NCBI RefSeq assembly: GCF_002776695.1
Contig: NZ_LFJC01000003.1
Location: 5,088,901 to 5,152,900, forward strand
Source of the DNA: Bradyrhizobium nitroreducens
Lineage (GTDB): Bacteria; Pseudomonadota; Alphaproteobacteria; Rhizobiales; Xanthobacteraceae
DNA: 64,000 bases
Direction of reading: 5' to 3'
Shown here: in pieces, positions 63,261-64,000 of the stretch
Layout: every line of letters begins with the position of its first letter
Numbering within the stretch: position 1 is the stretch's first letter
Position numbers and translations under genes: made by a program
The notes under the pieces: generated by a model
What the model was told of the DNA's origin: nothing
Seen by the model: the letters and a program-made list of their open reading frames with translations, nothing else
Database searches by the model: none

Positions 63261-64000
63261 ATGCAAAAGCAAGCCATTTTCCAATCGAAGCTATTGCCTT
63301 ACGCGCTGGTTGCGCCGCAGCTCGCGATCGTCCTGATTTTCTTCTATTGGCCCGCCCTGCAGGCGGTGATCCAGTCCTTCCTGCTGCAGGACGCCTTCGG
63401 TCTGTCGACGAGCTTCGTCTGGTTCGACAATTACATCGAGCTGTTCAGGGATCCCGCCTATTTCGAATCGATCCTGCGGACCTTCTTCTTCTCATTCGCC
63501 ATCGCGGTCTCGTCGCTGTCCGTCGCGCTGCTGCTCGCCGTCATGGCGGACAAGCCGCTGCGCGGATCGACGCTCTATCGCACGCTTCTGATCTGGCCCT
63601 ATGCGGTTGCGCCGCCGGTCGTCGGCGTGCTCTGGATCTTCATGCTGCATCCCTCGCTCGGTGTGATCTCGCGCTATTTGCGCGCTGCCGGGATCGACTG
63701 GAATCCGCTGCTCGACGGCGACCAGGCCGCCAGCCTGATCATCCTCGCCGCCGCCTGGAAGCAGATCTCCTACAATTTCCTGTTCTTCCTCGCGGGCCTG
63801 CAAGCCATCCCGAAGAGCGTGCTCGAGGCCGCCGCGATCGACGGCGCGCGTCCGATGCGCCGGTTCTGGACCGTGACCTTCCCGCTGCTCTCGCCGACCA
63901 TCTTCTTCCTGCTGGTCGTCAACATCGTGTACGCCTTCTTCGACACCTTCGGCATCATCGACACCATGACCCGCGGCGGTCCCGGCAAGTCGACGGAGAC
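63261..64000 (+). CDS. ugpA: sn-Glycerol-3-phosphate ABC transporter permease UgpA, 3'-truncated by window edge
   Basis: UgpA is one of two inner-membrane permease subunits of the Ugp importer. About 246 residues are visible, open to the right edge. The start MQKQAIFQSKLLPYALVAPQ is standard. Membrane spans are LAIVLIFFYWPALQAVI, FFFSFAIAVSSLSVALLLAV, PYAVAPPVVGVLWIFML, SLIILAAAWKQISYNF and IFFLLVVNIVYAFFDTF. The EAA loop that contacts the ATPase reads LEAAAIDGA followed by FWTVTFPLLSP. It lies 45 bp after ugpB; ugpE and ugpC are expected beyond the window. Confidence 0.95.
   Translation, partial: MQKQAIFQSKLLPYALVAPQLAIVLIFFYWPALQAVIQSFLLQDAFGLSTSFVWFDNYIELFRDPAYFESILRTFFFSFAIAVSSLSVALLLAVMADKPLRGSTLYRTLLIWPYAVAPPVVGVLWIFMLHPSLGVISRYLRAAGIDWNPLLDGDQAASLIILAAAWKQISYNFLFFLAGLQAIPKSVLEAAAIDGARPMRRFWTVTFPLLSPTIFFLLVVNIVYAFFDTFGIIDTMTRGGPGKSTE

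Overview
The window is a gene-dense, high-GC stretch of an alphaproteobacterial chromosome, almost certainly Bradyrhizobium or a close relative. The reasoning is inference from several genes together. An Irr regulator carries a heme regulatory motif at Cys29 and a His triplet at 117-119. There is a CP4-like class II EPSP synthase, a DivL-type tyrosine kinase homologue, divergent katG/oxyR, the fabA-fabB-fabI cluster, AddAB instead of RecBCD, and several families of intergenic palindromes of the kind common in this genus. No rRNA, CRISPR array, prophage or complete insertion sequence was seen. One tRNA (Ala, GGC) is present.

Layout. 1-6.5 kb: translation and RNA genes infB (cut at the left edge)-rbfA-truB-rpsO-pnp. 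6.5-15 kb: katG and divergent oxyR, a GNAT acetyltransferase, two secreted tandem paralogues of unknown function, a GST and an autotransporter. 14.9-18.6 kb: fabI, fabB and fabA on the minus strand, and irr diverging from them. 18.7-26.3 kb: an accessory-looking run (SH3 protein, 2-hydroxyacid dehydrogenase, LysR/aldo-keto reductase pair, ThiF-like enzyme, a peptidoglycan-binding pseudo-protease, an orphan ParA). 26.5-31.8 kb: mutM diverging from ubiE-ubiB-coaBC-dut. 32-44.5 kb: divL, tsaE-amgK fusion, PilZ, murU-like, addB, addA, trxA. 44.7-58 kb: a long minus-strand run aroA-(nucleotidyltransferase module)-cmk-rpsA-sppA-ihfB-lapA-trpF-trpB-trpA-accD-folC-phosphoesterase. 58.2-64 kb: FYDLN protein, tRNA-Ala, GIY-YIG protein, ohrR/ohr, CaiB-type CoA transferase, and the start of a PHO-box-controlled ugp operon cut at the right edge.

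Most interesting point. CoaBC, the bifunctional coenzyme A biosynthesis enzyme, carries an extra N-terminal ribbon-helix-helix DNA-binding domain resembling FitA-type antitoxins. Its gene is preceded by two 7-3-7 palindromes of identical geometry, 23 bp apart, ending 20 bp before the start codon. I infer a self-regulating CoA enzyme, analogous in architecture to PutA or BirA. Other points worth a second look are a two-gene nucleotidyltransferase module tucked between aroA and cmk, the loss of zinc-ribbon cysteines in AccD, the FYDLN protein and the ThiF-like protein, a trypsin-fold protein that kept only its serine, and a large nested palindrome between fabI and fabB.
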